Below are positions 44,787 through 54,492 of a stretch of DNA of 64,000 bases, one piece after another. Under the pieces are notes generated by a model, which searched no databases, was not told the DNA's origin, and saw only the letters and a list, made by a program, of their open reading frames with translations. The stretch spans positions 124,001-188,000 of the forward strand of contig QKEL01000009.1 of NCBI GenBank assembly GCA_003252395.1, given 5' to 3'. This DNA comes from Spirochaetales bacterium. Lineage in GTDB: Bacteria; Spirochaetota; Spirochaetia; Treponematales; Treponemataceae. A program made the position numbers and the translations under genes. How positions within the stretch are numbered: position 1 is the stretch's first letter; every line of letters begins with the position of its first letter.

Positions 44787-45304
44787 AGCGTTATGTCATT
44801 TCGGTACTCGTGGAAAACCATTCGGGCGTTTTGAGCCGGGTTTCCGGCCTATTCAGCCGGCGCGGCTACAATATCGACAGCCTGACCGTCGGCGTGACGG
44901 AGAATCCCGAACTGTCACGCATGACCATCGTGGTCAGGGGCGACGAATACATTCTTGAACAGATCGAAAAGCAGCTCGCGAAACTCGTCGAGGTGGTCTC
45001 GATCCACCATTGCGAGCCTTCCTCTACCGTAGTGCGCGAATTGGCGCTGATTAAGGTGAACGCCAAGGCCTCAAACCGGGTCGGCGTTATCGAAACGGCG
45101 AATATTTTCCGCGCGCGAATCGTGGACGTCGGCGTGGATTCCCTGGTCGTGGAGGCCACGGGCGGCGAGGACAAGATCGCGAGCCTGATCGAGCTCCTGG
45201 AGCCCTTCGGCATTCTGGAACTGGTCCGCACCGGGCTGACCGCCATGGGGCGGGGAAATTCGATCCTTTCGTCCGAGTCTACGGAACGGGCCGCTCGGGA
45301 ATAA
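44783..45304 (+). CDS. ilvH: Acetolactate synthase small (regulatory) subunit
   Basis: The 173-residue protein has an N-terminal ACT domain (ISVLVENHSGVLSRVSGLF, RRGYNIDSLTVG) and a C-terminal small-subunit domain (RELALIKVNAK, DSLVVEATGGEDKI, ILELVRTGLTAMGRG). It binds valine and activates IlvB. The long form (about 160-175) is the IlvH/IlvN type. It is coupled to the DAHPS-prephenate dehydratase gene by a 4-nt overlap, yet its catalytic partner ilvB lies 7.5 kb away. It is the last gene of this plus-strand run and its end overlaps the convergent ATPase gene by 26 nt. Confidence 0.95.
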   Translation: MKRYVISVLVENHSGVLSRVSGLFSRRGYNIDSLTVGVTENPELSRMTIVVRGDEYILEQIEKQLAKLVEVVSIHHCEPSSTVVRELALIKVNAKASNRVGVIETANIFRARIVDVGVDSLVVEATGGEDKIASLIELLEPFGILELVRTGLTAMGRGNSILSSESTERAARE

Positions 45305-46508
45305 GGGGTTCCCTTAGGAAATCCCGGGCGAGAAGGTGGCGCACCCCGTCGGGGGTGAGCCCTTCCCCTTCCGCCGGGCCCGTCGGGTCAATCAGGTATT
45401 TGGGCCATCCGTCGCGGATCGAGAGCAGGGCGCGGTATTTACGGATTCTCTCCCCCGCGGTTGCCGCGTTTCCCACGGACTGAACGTACATACGCCTCCC
45501 TCGGGCCTCGCACACGAAGGAGATTTCTTCCTTTCTTTCCCGCCCCGCGTCCAGCCGGCCCTGACGAACGTTCCATCCCGCGCCCTTGAGGCTCAGGAAG
45601 AGCAGATTGCGCAATGCCCGATCGGACTCCCCGGCGTTATCCCGCCCGGTAAACGCCGCGCGCAGGCCATTATCCCCGAAATACCATACCTGCGCGGACC
45701 GTAACTCCCGGCCCGCCGAGAGATCGATCATCGGAACGGGTATGATCAGTCCCGACAGACGGCACGCCTCGAGGTAATCGATGACCGATTGGGGCGAAAG
45801 GCCGCAGGAACTCCCCTCCAGGGCGTCGCGAATTTCCCGGGCCGAAAGAATCTCGCCCATGTGGGCGGCCAAAAGGGAAAGCATGGGGCGAATCGCGGCG
45901 GGGTTCCGCAAGGAAAGGTGTTCCACGATTTGGGTGAGAAGGAAGGAATTAACCCGCATCTCGAGCAGTTCGCGGTTTCGCGCGTCGTCGGCGGGGAATA
46001 GGCCCGAATCGGGGAGTCCCCCCGTACGCGCGTAGGCTTGAAGGGCCGTGGCTGAATCCCGCAGGTTTCTGTCGGCGAGCCATTCGGGGTAGGAGAGGGG
46101 GGGAATGGCCACCCGTGCGACCGATTCCCGGCCGAAGCGATTTTCAAGGGCCTCGGCCAAGGCGACGGTCCTCTCCCCGGTGGCGATGATCCTGGTATCG
46201 CCCCGAGTAAGGATTTCCCCGAAGGCGTCCAGGTAGCCCTGGATCCTATCGGCGTTATCCAGGCACAACGCGGAGGGTCCAATGCCCAAGCCGCGGGCAG
46301 CGGCGCTCAGTTCGCGGCCTGAGACGATTCCGTGACCGCTTTTCAGGTGGATAACGTGGACGGGCGGGCTTGAGGCGCGGAGTTCTTTTACCGCCGCGCT
46401 GAGGGTCCATGACTTCCCTGAACGGTGAAGTCCGTCCAGCACGACGATTCGGTATCGGGTTGCTGCCGTGAGGATCGCTTGATATAGATTTGAACGGGTA
46501 TACTGCAT
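45279..46508 (-). CDS. AAA ATPase of the DUF4143 / AAA_14 type
   Basis: The 409-residue protein has an N-terminal AAA_14 domain with Walker A GLHRSGKSW, Walker B-like LCLDNADRI, and IIATGERTVALAE as sensor segment. A C-terminal DUF4143-like region follows (SFLLTQIVEHLSLRN, WYFGDNGLRAAF), ending in a small nuclease-like fold with EISFVCEARGRRMYVQS. Proteins of this family are widespread and mostly uncharacterised; some occur with defence or toxin modules, but no partner is seen here. It breaks the orientation of the amino-acid genes around it. The start site fits a leaderless promoter. Confidence 0.85.
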   Translation of the reverse strand: MQYTRSNLYQAILTAATRYRIVVLDGLHRSGKSWTLSAAVKELRASSPPVHVIHLKSGHGIVSGRELSAAARGLGIGPSALCLDNADRIQGYLDAFGEILTRGDTRIIATGERTVALAEALENRFGRESVARVAIPPLSYPEWLADRNLRDSATALQAYARTGGLPDSGLFPADDARNRELLEMRVNSFLLTQIVEHLSLRNPAAIRPMLSLLAAHMGEILSAREIRDALEGSSCGLSPQSVIDYLEACRLSGLIIPVPMIDLSAGRELRSAQVWYFGDNGLRAAFTGRDNAGESDRALRNLLFLSLKGAGWNVRQGRLDAGRERKEEISFVCEARGRRMYVQSVGNAATAGERIRKYRALLSIRDGWPKYLIDPTGPAEGEGLTPDGVRHLLARDFLREPLIPERPVP

Positions 46509-46517
46509 TATTTGTTT

Positions 46518-46547
46518 ATTATAATGGACAAAACTATTATTTGTAAA
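46518..46547 (-). promoter_or_regulatory. Leaderless-type promoter of the AAA ATPase gene
   Basis: On the minus strand TTTACA (46542-46547), an 18-nt spacer and TATAAT (46518-46523) end 9 nt before the ATG at 46508. The patch is unusually AT-rich and holds two direct copies of ATTATTTGT (46507-46515 and 46536-46544), a possible regulator site. Confidence 0.6.
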
Positions 46548-46598
46548 TTATCGTTCGGTATAAAAGACATATCGAGCTGAATATTGCCGGCGTTTCTC

Positions 46599-46628
46599 TT
46601 GAGTTATGACGGGCGACCCGACTATAGT
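46599..46628 (+). promoter_or_regulatory. leuA promoter
   Basis: TTGAGT (46599-46604), an 18-nt spacer and TATAGT (46623-46628) give a start near 46635 and a 20-nt leader with an AAGGAG ribosome-binding site. Confidence 0.6.
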
Positions 46629-46655
46629 GCAGTATCACCGATAAAGGAGCCTTAT

Positions 46656-48203
46656 ATGGCAAGACAGATCAAGATTTTTGACACCACGTTGCGCGATGGC
46701 GAACAAGCCCCCGGCTGTAGTATGAACCTGCAGGACAAGCTTGAGGTCGCCCATAGCCTATCCCGCCTCGGTGTCGATATTATCGAGGCCGGTTTTGCCA
46801 TCGTCAGTCCCGGCGACTTTCAGTCCGTACAGGCCATCGCGAGAACCATCCGCGGGGTCTCGGTGGCATCCTTGGCCCGGGCGCTGGAGAAGGACATCGA
46901 CGCCGCCTGGGAGGCGATTCGCGAGGCGGAAAACCCCCGCATTCACACCTTTATCGCCACGAGCCCCATCCATATGGAATTTAAGCTCAAGAAAACGCCG
47001 GACCAGGTGTATGAGCAGGCGATTAAAATGGTGAAATACGCGCGGAACCTCTGCGGCGACGTGGAGTTCTCCCTGGAAGACGCGTCCCGATCCGATCCGG
47101 CCTTCATGTACCGCGTGATCGAGGGGGTCATCAACGCCGGGGCCTCCACGGTCAATATTCCCGATACCGTAGGCTACGCGACCCCCGACGAGTTCGGCGC
47201 CCTCATTCGGAATATCCGCTCAAACGTGCCGAATATCGACAAGGCGGTCATTTCCGTGCATTGCCATAACGATTTGGGACTCGCGGTGGCCAATTCCCTC
47301 GCGGCGGCCCAGGCGGGGGCGGACCAGATAGAATGCACCCTGAACGGGCTCGGCGAACGGGCGGGTAACGCGGCCCTGGAAGAGATAGTCATGAGCCTCC
47401 ATACCCGCGGCGACCATTTCGGCATGGCGACCCGGATCGATACGACCCAGATTTACCAAGCCTCCAAGAAAGTGAGCCAGGCCACGGGCGTGCGCTGCCA
47501 GCCCAATAAGGCGATCGTCGGCGAAAACGCCTTTGCCCACGAAGCGGGGATACACCAGCACGGCGTGCTCGCCAACCGCGCCACCTACGAAATCATGACG
47601 CCCGAGTCCATCGGCTTGCCCCACAACAAGATGGTCTTGGGCAAGCATTCGGGGCGCCACGCCTTCGAGGAGCGGCTCCAGTACCTGGGCTATCCCGTGG
47701 GCGAAGAACGACTGAATGAGCTCTTCGAGGCCTTCAAGGTCCTCGCCGACAAGAAAAAGACCGTATCCGACCGCGATATCGAGGCCCTGGTGGGGGGCTA
47801 CCGGAACATTCCGGAAGCCTGGCGACTGGACCGCTACGTTATCAACTCCGGTTCGTCCATTACCGCGACTTCCGTGGTACGCCTGTTGCTCAAGGACGGC
47901 ACGAAGGTCGAGCGGGTGGCCATCGGCGACGGCCCGGTAGACGCCTCGCTCAACGCGATCGACAAGATAGTCGGCGGAGACGATATTCGGCTGGAGGATT
48001 TCAACCTCGCCATCGTCGACGCGACCGATACGGGGACCGACGCCCAGGGCGCGAGCCACGTCCGCATCACCCGCGAGGGACGGACGTGGAACGGTTCCGG
48101 CGTGTCCACCGATATCGTCGAATCGGTTATTAAGGCCTATTTGGCGGCTCTTAATTCCATGAATTACGAACTAGAACAGGAACGCACCCGGGAGGAAGCA
48201 TGA
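46656..48203 (+). CDS. leuA: 2-isopropylmalate synthase
   Basis: The 515-residue enzyme condenses 2-ketoisovalerate with acetyl-CoA, the first leucine step. DTTLRDGEQAPG (metal/substrate), SVHCHNDLGLAVANSLAAA with the HxH metal ligands and TLNGLGERAGNAALEE are type I LeuA signatures. A C-terminal LeuA allosteric domain (about 390-515, FNLAIVDATDTGTDAQG) suggests leucine feedback. ATG 46656 has AAGGAG nine bases upstream; an earlier in-frame TTG at 46584 lies upstream of the promoter. cimA follows with a 4-nt overlap. Confidence 0.97.
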   Translation: MARQIKIFDTTLRDGEQAPGCSMNLQDKLEVAHSLSRLGVDIIEAGFAIVSPGDFQSVQAIARTIRGVSVASLARALEKDIDAAWEAIREAENPRIHTFIATSPIHMEFKLKKTPDQVYEQAIKMVKYARNLCGDVEFSLEDASRSDPAFMYRVIEGVINAGASTVNIPDTVGYATPDEFGALIRNIRSNVPNIDKAVISVHCHNDLGLAVANSLAAAQAGADQIECTLNGLGERAGNAALEEIVMSLHTRGDHFGMATRIDTTQIYQASKKVSQATGVRCQPNKAIVGENAFAHEAGIHQHGVLANRATYEIMTPESIGLPHNKMVLGKHSGRHAFEERLQYLGYPVGEERLNELFEAFKVLADKKKTVSDRDIEALVGGYRNIPEAWRLDRYVINSGSSITATSVVRLLLKDGTKVERVAIGDGPVDASLNAIDKIVGGDDIRLEDFNLAIVDATDTGTDAQGASHVRITREGRTWNGSGVSTDIVESVIKAYLAALNSMNYELEQERTREEA

Positions 48204-49816
48204 AAAAAAACGATACCGCCGACCGCCTCGCCTCGCTGCACATTTTCGATTCGACCCTTCGCGACGGCGCCCAGGGCGAGGGCATCAGCTTTTCCGTCCA
48301 GGATAAGCTCCACGTGGTCCGCGCCCTGGACGAGCTCGGCGTCTCGTATATCGAGGCGGGAAATCCCGGCTCTAACCCGAAGGACCTGGAGTTCTTCCGC
48401 GAGGTCAAAAAGATTCGCCTGGAAAACGCCCGGCTGGTCGCCTTCGGGTCTACCCGGCGTAAGGGAATCAGGCCGGGCGAGGACACGAACCTCGCGAGCC
48501 TCCTCGCGGCGGACACGGAAGACGTGTGCATCTTCGGCAAGACCTGGGATTTTCACGTAATTGAAATCCTTCGCGCCTCCTTGGACGAAAACCTGGAGAT
48601 GATCCGCGACACCATGAAATACCTGCGTGAGCAGGGCCGCACGGTCATTTACGACGCGGAACACTATTTCGACGGCTATCTTTCCAACCCCGCGTACGCC
48701 CTGTCCACCCTCCGCGCGGCGGTGGAAGGCGGCGCCCAGTGCCTGACCCTCTGCGACACCAACGGCGGCTGCCTCCCCGACGCGATACGGGAAATGACCG
48801 AGACCGTGGTGAGGGAATTCGGCGTTCCCGTCGGCATTCACTGCCACAATGACGGGGGAATGGCGGTGGCCAATTCCCTCATGGCGGTGAAGGGAGGGGC
48901 GGTGCAGGTGCAGGGAACCCTGATCGGGTTCGGCGAACGCACCGGAAACGCGAACCTTTCCACGATCATCGCCAACCTGGAACTCAAGATGGGCTTGCCC
49001 TGCCTTCCCGCGGGAAAGGTGGCGACCCTTACGCCCATGGCCCGGCGGGTGGCGGAGATCGCGAACGTCACCATGGACGACGGCATGCCCTTCGTGGGGC
49101 ATACGGCCTTCGCCCACAAGGCGGGCATGCATATCGACGCCATGACGAAGAACCCGAAGGCGTACGAGCACGTGCATCCCGATTCGGTGGGCAACGAGCG
49201 CACCTTCCTCATGAGCGAGGTCGCGGGCCGTTCGATGATCATCGAGAAAATCCGCAAGTTCGACCCCGCCATCGGCAAGGATAGCCCGGTCGCGCAGCAG
49301 ATCGTGGACCGCCTGAAGACGCTGGAGCACGAAGGCTATCAGTTCGAGGGGGCCGAGGGGAGCTTCGAGCTTTTGGTGCGCAAGAACATGGGAAAGTACA
49401 AGCCCTTCTTCGACCTGCACTATTATAAGATCATCGGCGAACAGCCCGACGCCGACCAGGCGTGCACGGCCTTCGCGCAGATAAAGATCGGGGTTGACGG
49501 GGTGGACGCGATCACGGCGGGGGAGGGCGACGGCCCGGTCCATGCCCTGGACTGCGCGCTTCGTACCGCCCTTGAGCGCTTTTATCCGGGAGTGCGGGAA
49601 ATCCGCCTGACGGACTTCAAGGTGCGCGTATTGGACTCGAAAAGCGCCACGGCGGCAAAGGTTCGGGTCTTGATCGAATCTACGGACGGCGAGGAAGTCT
49701 GGACGACGGTGGGCGTTTCCAGCGACTTGATCGAGGCTTCGTGGCAGGCGCTGGTGGATTCCTTCGAGTACAAACTGATCATGGACGTGGAAAAGCGTTT
49801 CAAGGCCTATTTATGA
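48200..49816 (+). CDS. cimA: Citramalate synthase
   Basis: The 538-residue protein of the LeuA superfamily is of the citramalate type. DSTLRDGAQGEGISFSVQDK instead of the LeuA motif, AGNPGSNPKDLEFF, VIYDAEHYFDGY and TLCDTNGGCLP are CimA hallmarks. VGIHCHNDGGMAVANSL supplies the metal-binding histidines. A C-terminal allosteric domain is present. It makes (R)-citramalate from pyruvate and acetyl-CoA, allowing isoleucine synthesis without threonine deaminase. It is coupled to leuA by ATGA overlap, and a terminator follows. Confidence 0.93.
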   Translation: MKKNDTADRLASLHIFDSTLRDGAQGEGISFSVQDKLHVVRALDELGVSYIEAGNPGSNPKDLEFFREVKKIRLENARLVAFGSTRRKGIRPGEDTNLASLLAADTEDVCIFGKTWDFHVIEILRASLDENLEMIRDTMKYLREQGRTVIYDAEHYFDGYLSNPAYALSTLRAAVEGGAQCLTLCDTNGGCLPDAIREMTETVVREFGVPVGIHCHNDGGMAVANSLMAVKGGAVQVQGTLIGFGERTGNANLSTIIANLELKMGLPCLPAGKVATLTPMARRVAEIANVTMDDGMPFVGHTAFAHKAGMHIDAMTKNPKAYEHVHPDSVGNERTFLMSEVAGRSMIIEKIRKFDPAIGKDSPVAQQIVDRLKTLEHEGYQFEGAEGSFELLVRKNMGKYKPFFDLHYYKIIGEQPDADQACTAFAQIKIGVDGVDAITAGEGDGPVHALDCALRTALERFYPGVREIRLTDFKVRVLDSKSATAAKVRVLIESTDGEEVWTTVGVSSDLIEASWQALVDSFEYKLIMDVEKRFKAYL

Positions 49817-49873
49817 CGGCCGGGGTCGGAGCGCCGCGGGATCTTTCATGGTCCTGCCGGCGCCCGGCTTTTT
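49817..49873 (+). terminator. Intrinsic terminator after cimA
   Basis: A long GC-rich hairpin lies just past the cimA stop. Inner arms GCGCCG and CGGCGC extend with CGGGA/TCCTG, flanked by GCCGGG/CCCGGC. It is followed by CTTTTTC. One bulge is present. Confidence 0.75.
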
Positions 49874-49885
49874 CAGCGTTCAGGG

Positions 49886-49914
49886 TTTACAAAAGCTTGT
49901 ATAAATACTAAAAT
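49886..49914 (+). promoter_or_regulatory. leuB promoter
   Basis: TTTACA (49886-49891), a 17-nt spacer and TAAAAT (49909-49914) are followed by a short leader and an AGGAG ribosome-binding site. An alternative TATACT is present at 49923-49928. Confidence 0.55.
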
Positions 49915-49943
49915 ACTTTAACTATACTGTAGGAGAAAGCCCG

Positions 49944-51029
49944 ATGAATTGTAACATAACCACCATTCCCGGAGACGGAATCGGTCCGGACATCGTTCGC
50001 GAAGGTTGCCGCGTGCTGGACGCGATAGGCAAAAAATTCGGCCATAGCTTCGCGTATACCGAAGTGAAGGCAGGCGGCTGCGCGATCGACGCCACCGGCG
50101 ACCCCCTTCCGAAGGAAACCCTCGACGCCTGCGTGAAAAGCGACGCGGTGCTTCTCGGCGCCGTCGGCGGCCCCAAATGGGATACCCTTCCCGGCGCCAA
50201 GCGCCCGGAAAAGGCCCTCCTCGGCCTTCGCGCGGGCATGAAGGTGTACGCGAACCTCCGCCCGGCCCTCATGTTTCCCCAACTCGCCGCCGCCTGTCCC
50301 CTTAAGGCCGAAATCGTCAAGGACGGGCTCGATATCCTGATCGTGCGCGAGCTCACCGGCGGAATCTACTTCGGCGACCGGGGCCGCAACGCCGCGGGCG
50401 ACGCCGCGTGGGACACCGAAGCCTATAGCAAAGGCGAGATCGAGCGCGTCGTGAAGATCGGCTTCGAGTCGGCCATGAAGCGGCAGAAGAAGCTCTGCGT
50501 GGTGGACAAGGCGAACATACTTGAAACCAGTCGCCTTTGGCGGGAGGTCGCCGAGTCCATGAAGGGAAAGTGGCCCCAGGTCGAGCTTTCCTATATGTAC
50601 GTGGACAACGCCGCCATGCAGCTCGTGCGCAACCCGAACCAGTTCGACGTGATCGTGACGAGCAACATGTTCGGCGATATCCTCTCGGACGAGGCGAGCC
50701 AGATCACCGGTTCCATCGGCATGCTCGCTTCCGCCTCGCTCGGCGATTCCGGTCCCGGGCTGTACGAGCCGATTCACGGTTCCGCGCCCGACATCGCCGG
50801 TAAGGATCTCGCGAATCCCCTGGCGACCATCCTCACCTGCGCCATGATGCTCCGCTTCTCCTTCGGCTTGACCAAGGAAGCGGACGCCATTGAGAAGGCC
50901 GTGGAATCCGTTCTGGACGCGGGATGGCGCACCGGCGATATCGCCGGCGGGTCCGCCGACCGCGCAGCCCTCGGCGACAAACTCGTGGGAACCCGCAAAA
51001 TGGGCGACCTCGTCGTCGCGGCGATCTAA
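49944..51029 (+). CDS. leuB: 3-isopropylmalate dehydrogenase
   Basis: The 361-residue NAD-dependent beta-decarboxylating dehydrogenase acts in leucine synthesis. It can probably also oxidise the C5 (methylmalate) intermediate of the citramalate route. [16 protein letters not shown] (6-21), [53 protein letters not shown] and [16 protein letters not shown] are all typical. It has its own promoter. The gap before ilvD contains a GC-rich inverted repeat (GCGCCGT and ACGGCGC) without a T-run. Confidence 0.96.
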   Translation: MNCNITTIPGDGIGPDIVREGCRVLDAIGKKFGHSFAYTEVKAGGCAIDATGDPLPKETLDACVKSDAVLLGAVGGPKWDTLPGAKRPEKALLGLRAGMKVYANLRPALMFPQLAAACPLKAEIVKDGLDILIVRELTGGIYFGDRGRNAAGDAAWDTEAYSKGEIERVVKIGFESAMKRQKKLCVVDKANILETSRLWREVAESMKGKWPQVELSYMYVDNAAMQLVRNPNQFDVIVTSNMFGDILSDEASQITGSIGMLASASLGDSGPGLYEPIHGSAPDIAGKDLANPLATILTCAMMLRFSFGLTKEADAIEKAVESVLDAGWRTGDIAGGSADRAALGDKLVGTRKMGDLVVAAI

Positions 51030-51073
51030 TCAATGAACGCGCCGCGCCGTTCCGTAGGGGGACGGCGCGCCCA

Positions 51074-51082
51074 TGCTATACT
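51074..51082 (+). promoter_or_regulatory. Extended -10 promoter of ilvD
   Basis: TGCTATACT (TG at 51074-51075, TATACT 51077-51082) is an extended -10 with no good -35. It would give a leader of about 24 nt that contains GGAGG before the ATG at 51113. Confidence 0.45.
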
Positions 51083-51112
51083 GGCCCGAGGGCCCGACCG
51101 GAGGTAACGCAG

Positions 51113-52774
51113 ATGAAAAGCGACAAGACCAAAAAGGGAGTGGAGCGCGCGCCGCACCGTTCCCTGTTCCGCGCGATGGGATATACCGACGAAGAGCTCG
51201 CCCGCCCCATCATCGGCGTCGTCAATTCCAAAACCGAAATTATCCCCGGGCACGTTCACCTGCAACCCATCGTGGAAGCGGTGAAGGCGGGAATCCGCAT
51301 GGCGGGCGGCACGCCAATGGAATTTCCCGCGATCGGCGTGTGCGACGGAATCGCCATGGGCCACGAGGGCATGAAATATTCGCTGGTTACGCGGGAACTC
51401 ATCGCCGATTCGGTGGAATGCGTCGCCACGGCCCACGCCTTCGACGGGCTGGTCATGGTTCCCAACTGCGACAAGATCGTGCCCGGCATGCTCATGGCCG
51501 CGGGACGGCTCGACCTGCCCACCGTGGTGGTTTCCGGCGGGCCCATGCTCGCGGGTAAATACGGCGATCAGCGCCTTTCCCTTACCGATATGTTCGAGGC
51601 GGTGGGTTCCGTCGCCTCCGGAAAGATGAGCGAACGCGAGCTTGACGCCATGGAATCCGCCGCCTGCCCCGGTTGCGGCTCCTGCTCCGGCATGTTCACC
51701 GCCAATTCCATGAACTGCATGACCGAGGTGCTCGGCATGGGCTTGCCCGGCAACGGCACCGTTCCCGCGGTCTACGGGGAACGGATCGCCCTCGCGAAAA
51801 AGGCGGGCATGGCGGTCATGGACTTAGTGTCCAAGGGCATCACCGCCCGCGCGATCATGACGGAAAAGGCCTTCAAAAACGCCCTCACCGCCGACATGGC
51901 CTTGGGGTGCAGCTCAAACACCATCTTGCACCTTCCCGCCATCGCCCACGAGGCCGGCGTAAAAATAGATCTCGCCGAGATCAATGCCATATCCGAACGT
52001 ACCCCGAACCTCCTAAGGCTCGCCCCCGCGGGCCGCGATTTTATCGAGGACCTCTACGCCGCGGGCGGAATTCAGGCAATGCTCGCGGAATTGGCGAAAA
52101 AAAACCTTATCGACGCAAGCCTCCTGACCGTGACCGGGAAAACCGTGGCCGAGAATATCAAGGGCGCGGTAAACCGGAACCCCGCCGTTCTCAGGCCCAT
52201 CGACGATCCCCATTCGGCCAACGGCGGCATCGCCGTCCTCTTCGGCAACCTGGCCCCGAACGGCTGCGTGGTTAAGCGCTCCGCCGTGGCGCCCGAGATG
52301 ATGAAACACTCCGGCCCGGCGAGGGTTTTCGAATGCGAGGAAGACGCCTTCGCCGCGATCCAGAAAGGCAAGATCGTCTCGGGAGACGTGGTGGTAATCC
52401 GCTACGAGGGACCGCGCGGCGGTCCGGGCATGCGTGAAATGCTGGCCGTAACCGCGTCGCTGGCGGGGCAGGGTTTGGGAAAGGAAGTCGCGCTCATTAC
52501 CGACGGGCGTTTTTCCGGCGCCACCCGCGGCGCTTCCATCGGCCACTGCTCCCCCGAGGCGGCGGTGGGCGGCCCCATCGCCTTGGTGCGCGACGGAGAC
52601 CGAATATCAATAGACATTAACGCCTATTCGGTTACCCTTGAGGTATCCGAGTCAGAACTGGCAGCGCGCCGCGCCGAGTGGAAGGCGCCGGAGCCGAAGG
52701 TTAAAACGGGGTACCTCGCCCGGTACGCGAAACTCGTGACGAGCGCGGATACCGGCGCGGTGCTTTCGGTGTAA
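51113..52774 (+). CDS. ilvD: Dihydroxy-acid dehydratase
   Basis: The 553-residue Fe-S enzyme forms the keto acids of valine and isoleucine. ATG 51113, with GGAGG before it, gives the family start [16 protein letters not shown]; the open frame continues upstream without one. Cluster cysteines are in [32 protein letters not shown], and [11 protein letters not shown] follows. [12 protein letters not shown] and [15 protein letters not shown] are C-terminal hallmarks. The length is normal. ilvB follows after 17 nt. Confidence 0.97.
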   Translation: MKSDKTKKGVERAPHRSLFRAMGYTDEELARPIIGVVNSKTEIIPGHVHLQPIVEAVKAGIRMAGGTPMEFPAIGVCDGIAMGHEGMKYSLVTRELIADSVECVATAHAFDGLVMVPNCDKIVPGMLMAAGRLDLPTVVVSGGPMLAGKYGDQRLSLTDMFEAVGSVASGKMSERELDAMESAACPGCGSCSGMFTANSMNCMTEVLGMGLPGNGTVPAVYGERIALAKKAGMAVMDLVSKGITARAIMTEKAFKNALTADMALGCSSNTILHLPAIAHEAGVKIDLAEINAISERTPNLLRLAPAGRDFIEDLYAAGGIQAMLAELAKKNLIDASLLTVTGKTVAENIKGAVNRNPAVLRPIDDPHSANGGIAVLFGNLAPNGCVVKRSAVAPEMMKHSGPARVFECEEDAFAAIQKGKIVSGDVVVIRYEGPRGGPGMREMLAVTASLAGQGLGKEVALITDGRFSGATRGASIGHCSPEAAVGGPIALVRDGDRISIDINAYSVTLEVSESELAARRAEWKAPEPKVKTGYLARYAKLVTSADTGAVLSV

Positions 52775-52791
52775 CGGGGAGATACGTATCG

Positions 52792-54486
52792 ATGAAATGC
52801 ACAGGCGCCAAAATCGTCATTGAATGTCTGGCGGAACGCGGGGTGGATACCGTTTTCGGCTATCCCGGCGGCACCATACTCAATATTTACGACGAACTCT
52901 ACAAGAATTCAGACAGGATCCGCCATATCCTGACCGCCCACGAACAGGGCGCCGCCCATGCGGCCGACGGCTACGCGCGTTCCACCGGCAAGGTGGGCGT
53001 GGTGCTCGCCACGAGCGGCCCGGGCTGCACCAACCTGGTTACCGGCATCGCGACGGCCTATATGGACTCGGTTCCCATGGTCGCCATTACTTGCAACGTG
53101 CCCACGAACCTGCTCGGGAAGGACAGTTTCCAGGAAGTGGACATTACGGGGATTACCATGTCCATCACCAAGCACAACTACATCGTGCGCGACGTTAGCC
53201 GGCTGGCCGAGGTCATGCGCGAGGCCTTCGACATCGCCGTTACCGGCAGGCCCGGTCCCGTGCTTATCGACATACCGAAAGACGTGACGGCGGCGGTGAC
53301 CGAGTGGGAGGGCGAAAGCCGTCACGAGGTTTCCGCGCGGGTCGAACGCAACAGGGCGAAAAACCCCGTTCCGACCGAGGAACAGCTCGCGGCGGTCGCC
53401 GAGACGCTTTCCGCGGCGAAGCGGCCCTTTTTCTACGCGGGCGGCGGCGTGATCATTTCGGAGGCCTCGGCGGAACTGCGAGCCTTGGCGGAAAGGCTCA
53501 ACGCCCCCGTTTCCCTAAGCCTGATGGGCAAGTCCGCCTTTCCCTTCAATCATCCACTCAATACGGGCATGATCGGAATGCACGGCACCAAGGCCTCCAA
53601 CGCCGCGGCGAACGAATGCGATCTGCTGGTGGCCATCGGCGCACGCTTTTCCGACCGGGTCATTTCCGATCCGGCGAAATTCGCCCGCCACGCCCGGGTC
53701 GTCCACATCGATATCGATCCCGCCGAGATCAACAAGAACATTCCCTCCGCGGCGAGCCTGAACGGCGACCTCAAGCTGGTCCTGGCCGAGCTCTCGAAGC
53801 GGGTCGCCGTTCGCGCGCGCGACGAATGGAACGAACGGGTGGACGAGCTCAAAACCCACGTGCCCGCCATGTACTCCAAGAAAACCGCGCTGCACCCGAA
53901 GTTCGTGCTGGAGCATATCCACGAGCGGCTCGGCGACGACGCGATCATCACCACGGAAGTGGGCCAGCACCAGATGTGGACGGCCCAGTTCTATCCCTTC
54001 GTCAAGCCCCGCACCTTTTTGACCTCGGGCGGGCTCGGCACGATGGGCTACGGAACGGGCGCCGCCATGGGGGCACAGACGGGAAATCCCGACCGGCAGG
54101 TCGTGCACATCGCCGGCGACGGTTCCTTCCGCATGAACCTCAACGAGCTTGCCACCATTTCCTACTATGATATGCCCATCGTGATCGTCGTCGCGAACAA
54201 CGGGACGTTGGGCATGGTCAGGCAATGGCAAACCCTGTTTTACGGTAAGCGGTATTCTTCGACCACCCTGGACCGTCCGCCCGACTTCGTGAAACTGGCC
54301 GACGCCTTCGGGATTCGGGGCTTCCGGGCAACTAACGAAAGCGAATTCCGCGAGGCTTTCAACGCGGCCGTCTCCGTGAGAAAGCCGGCGCTGATCGACT
54401 GTTACATGGATATCGACGAGAAGGTCTTGCCCATGGTTCCCGCCGGGAAGCCCATCGACGAATTGCTCCTGGACGCGGAGGGATAA
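52792..54486 (+). CDS. ilvB: Acetolactate synthase large (catalytic) subunit
   Basis: The 564-residue TPP enzyme contains GYPGGTILNIYDEL (N-terminus), the catalytic glutamate in TAHEQGAAHAADGYAR, VLATSGPGCTNLVTGIATA and SFQEVDITGITM. The FAD-region text is IGARFSDRV, and the TPP-magnesium motif is GDGSFRMNLNELATI...VVANNG. It condenses pyruvate units for valine, leucine and isoleucine. The regulatory subunit gene ilvH is separate at 44783. Confidence 0.96.
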   Translation: MKCTGAKIVIECLAERGVDTVFGYPGGTILNIYDELYKNSDRIRHILTAHEQGAAHAADGYARSTGKVGVVLATSGPGCTNLVTGIATAYMDSVPMVAITCNVPTNLLGKDSFQEVDITGITMSITKHNYIVRDVSRLAEVMREAFDIAVTGRPGPVLIDIPKDVTAAVTEWEGESRHEVSARVERNRAKNPVPTEEQLAAVAETLSAAKRPFFYAGGGVIISEASAELRALAERLNAPVSLSLMGKSAFPFNHPLNTGMIGMHGTKASNAAANECDLLVAIGARFSDRVISDPAKFARHARVVHIDIDPAEINKNIPSAASLNGDLKLVLAELSKRVAVRARDEWNERVDELKTHVPAMYSKKTALHPKFVLEHIHERLGDDAIITTEVGQHQMWTAQFYPFVKPRTFLTSGGLGTMGYGTGAAMGAQTGNPDRQVVHIAGDGSFRMNLNELATISYYDMPIVIVVANNGTLGMVRQWQTLFYGKRYSSTTLDRPPDFVKLADAFGIRGFRATNESEFREAFNAAVSVRKPALIDCYMDIDEKVLPMVPAGKPIDELLLDAEG

Positions 54487-54492
54487 GGGCGG

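Noticed and set aside
49817-49943. CRISPR-like or tRNA element in the cimA-leuB gap
   Set aside because: The structure is one GC-rich terminator hairpin followed by a promoter; no repeat-spacer pattern or tRNA fold.
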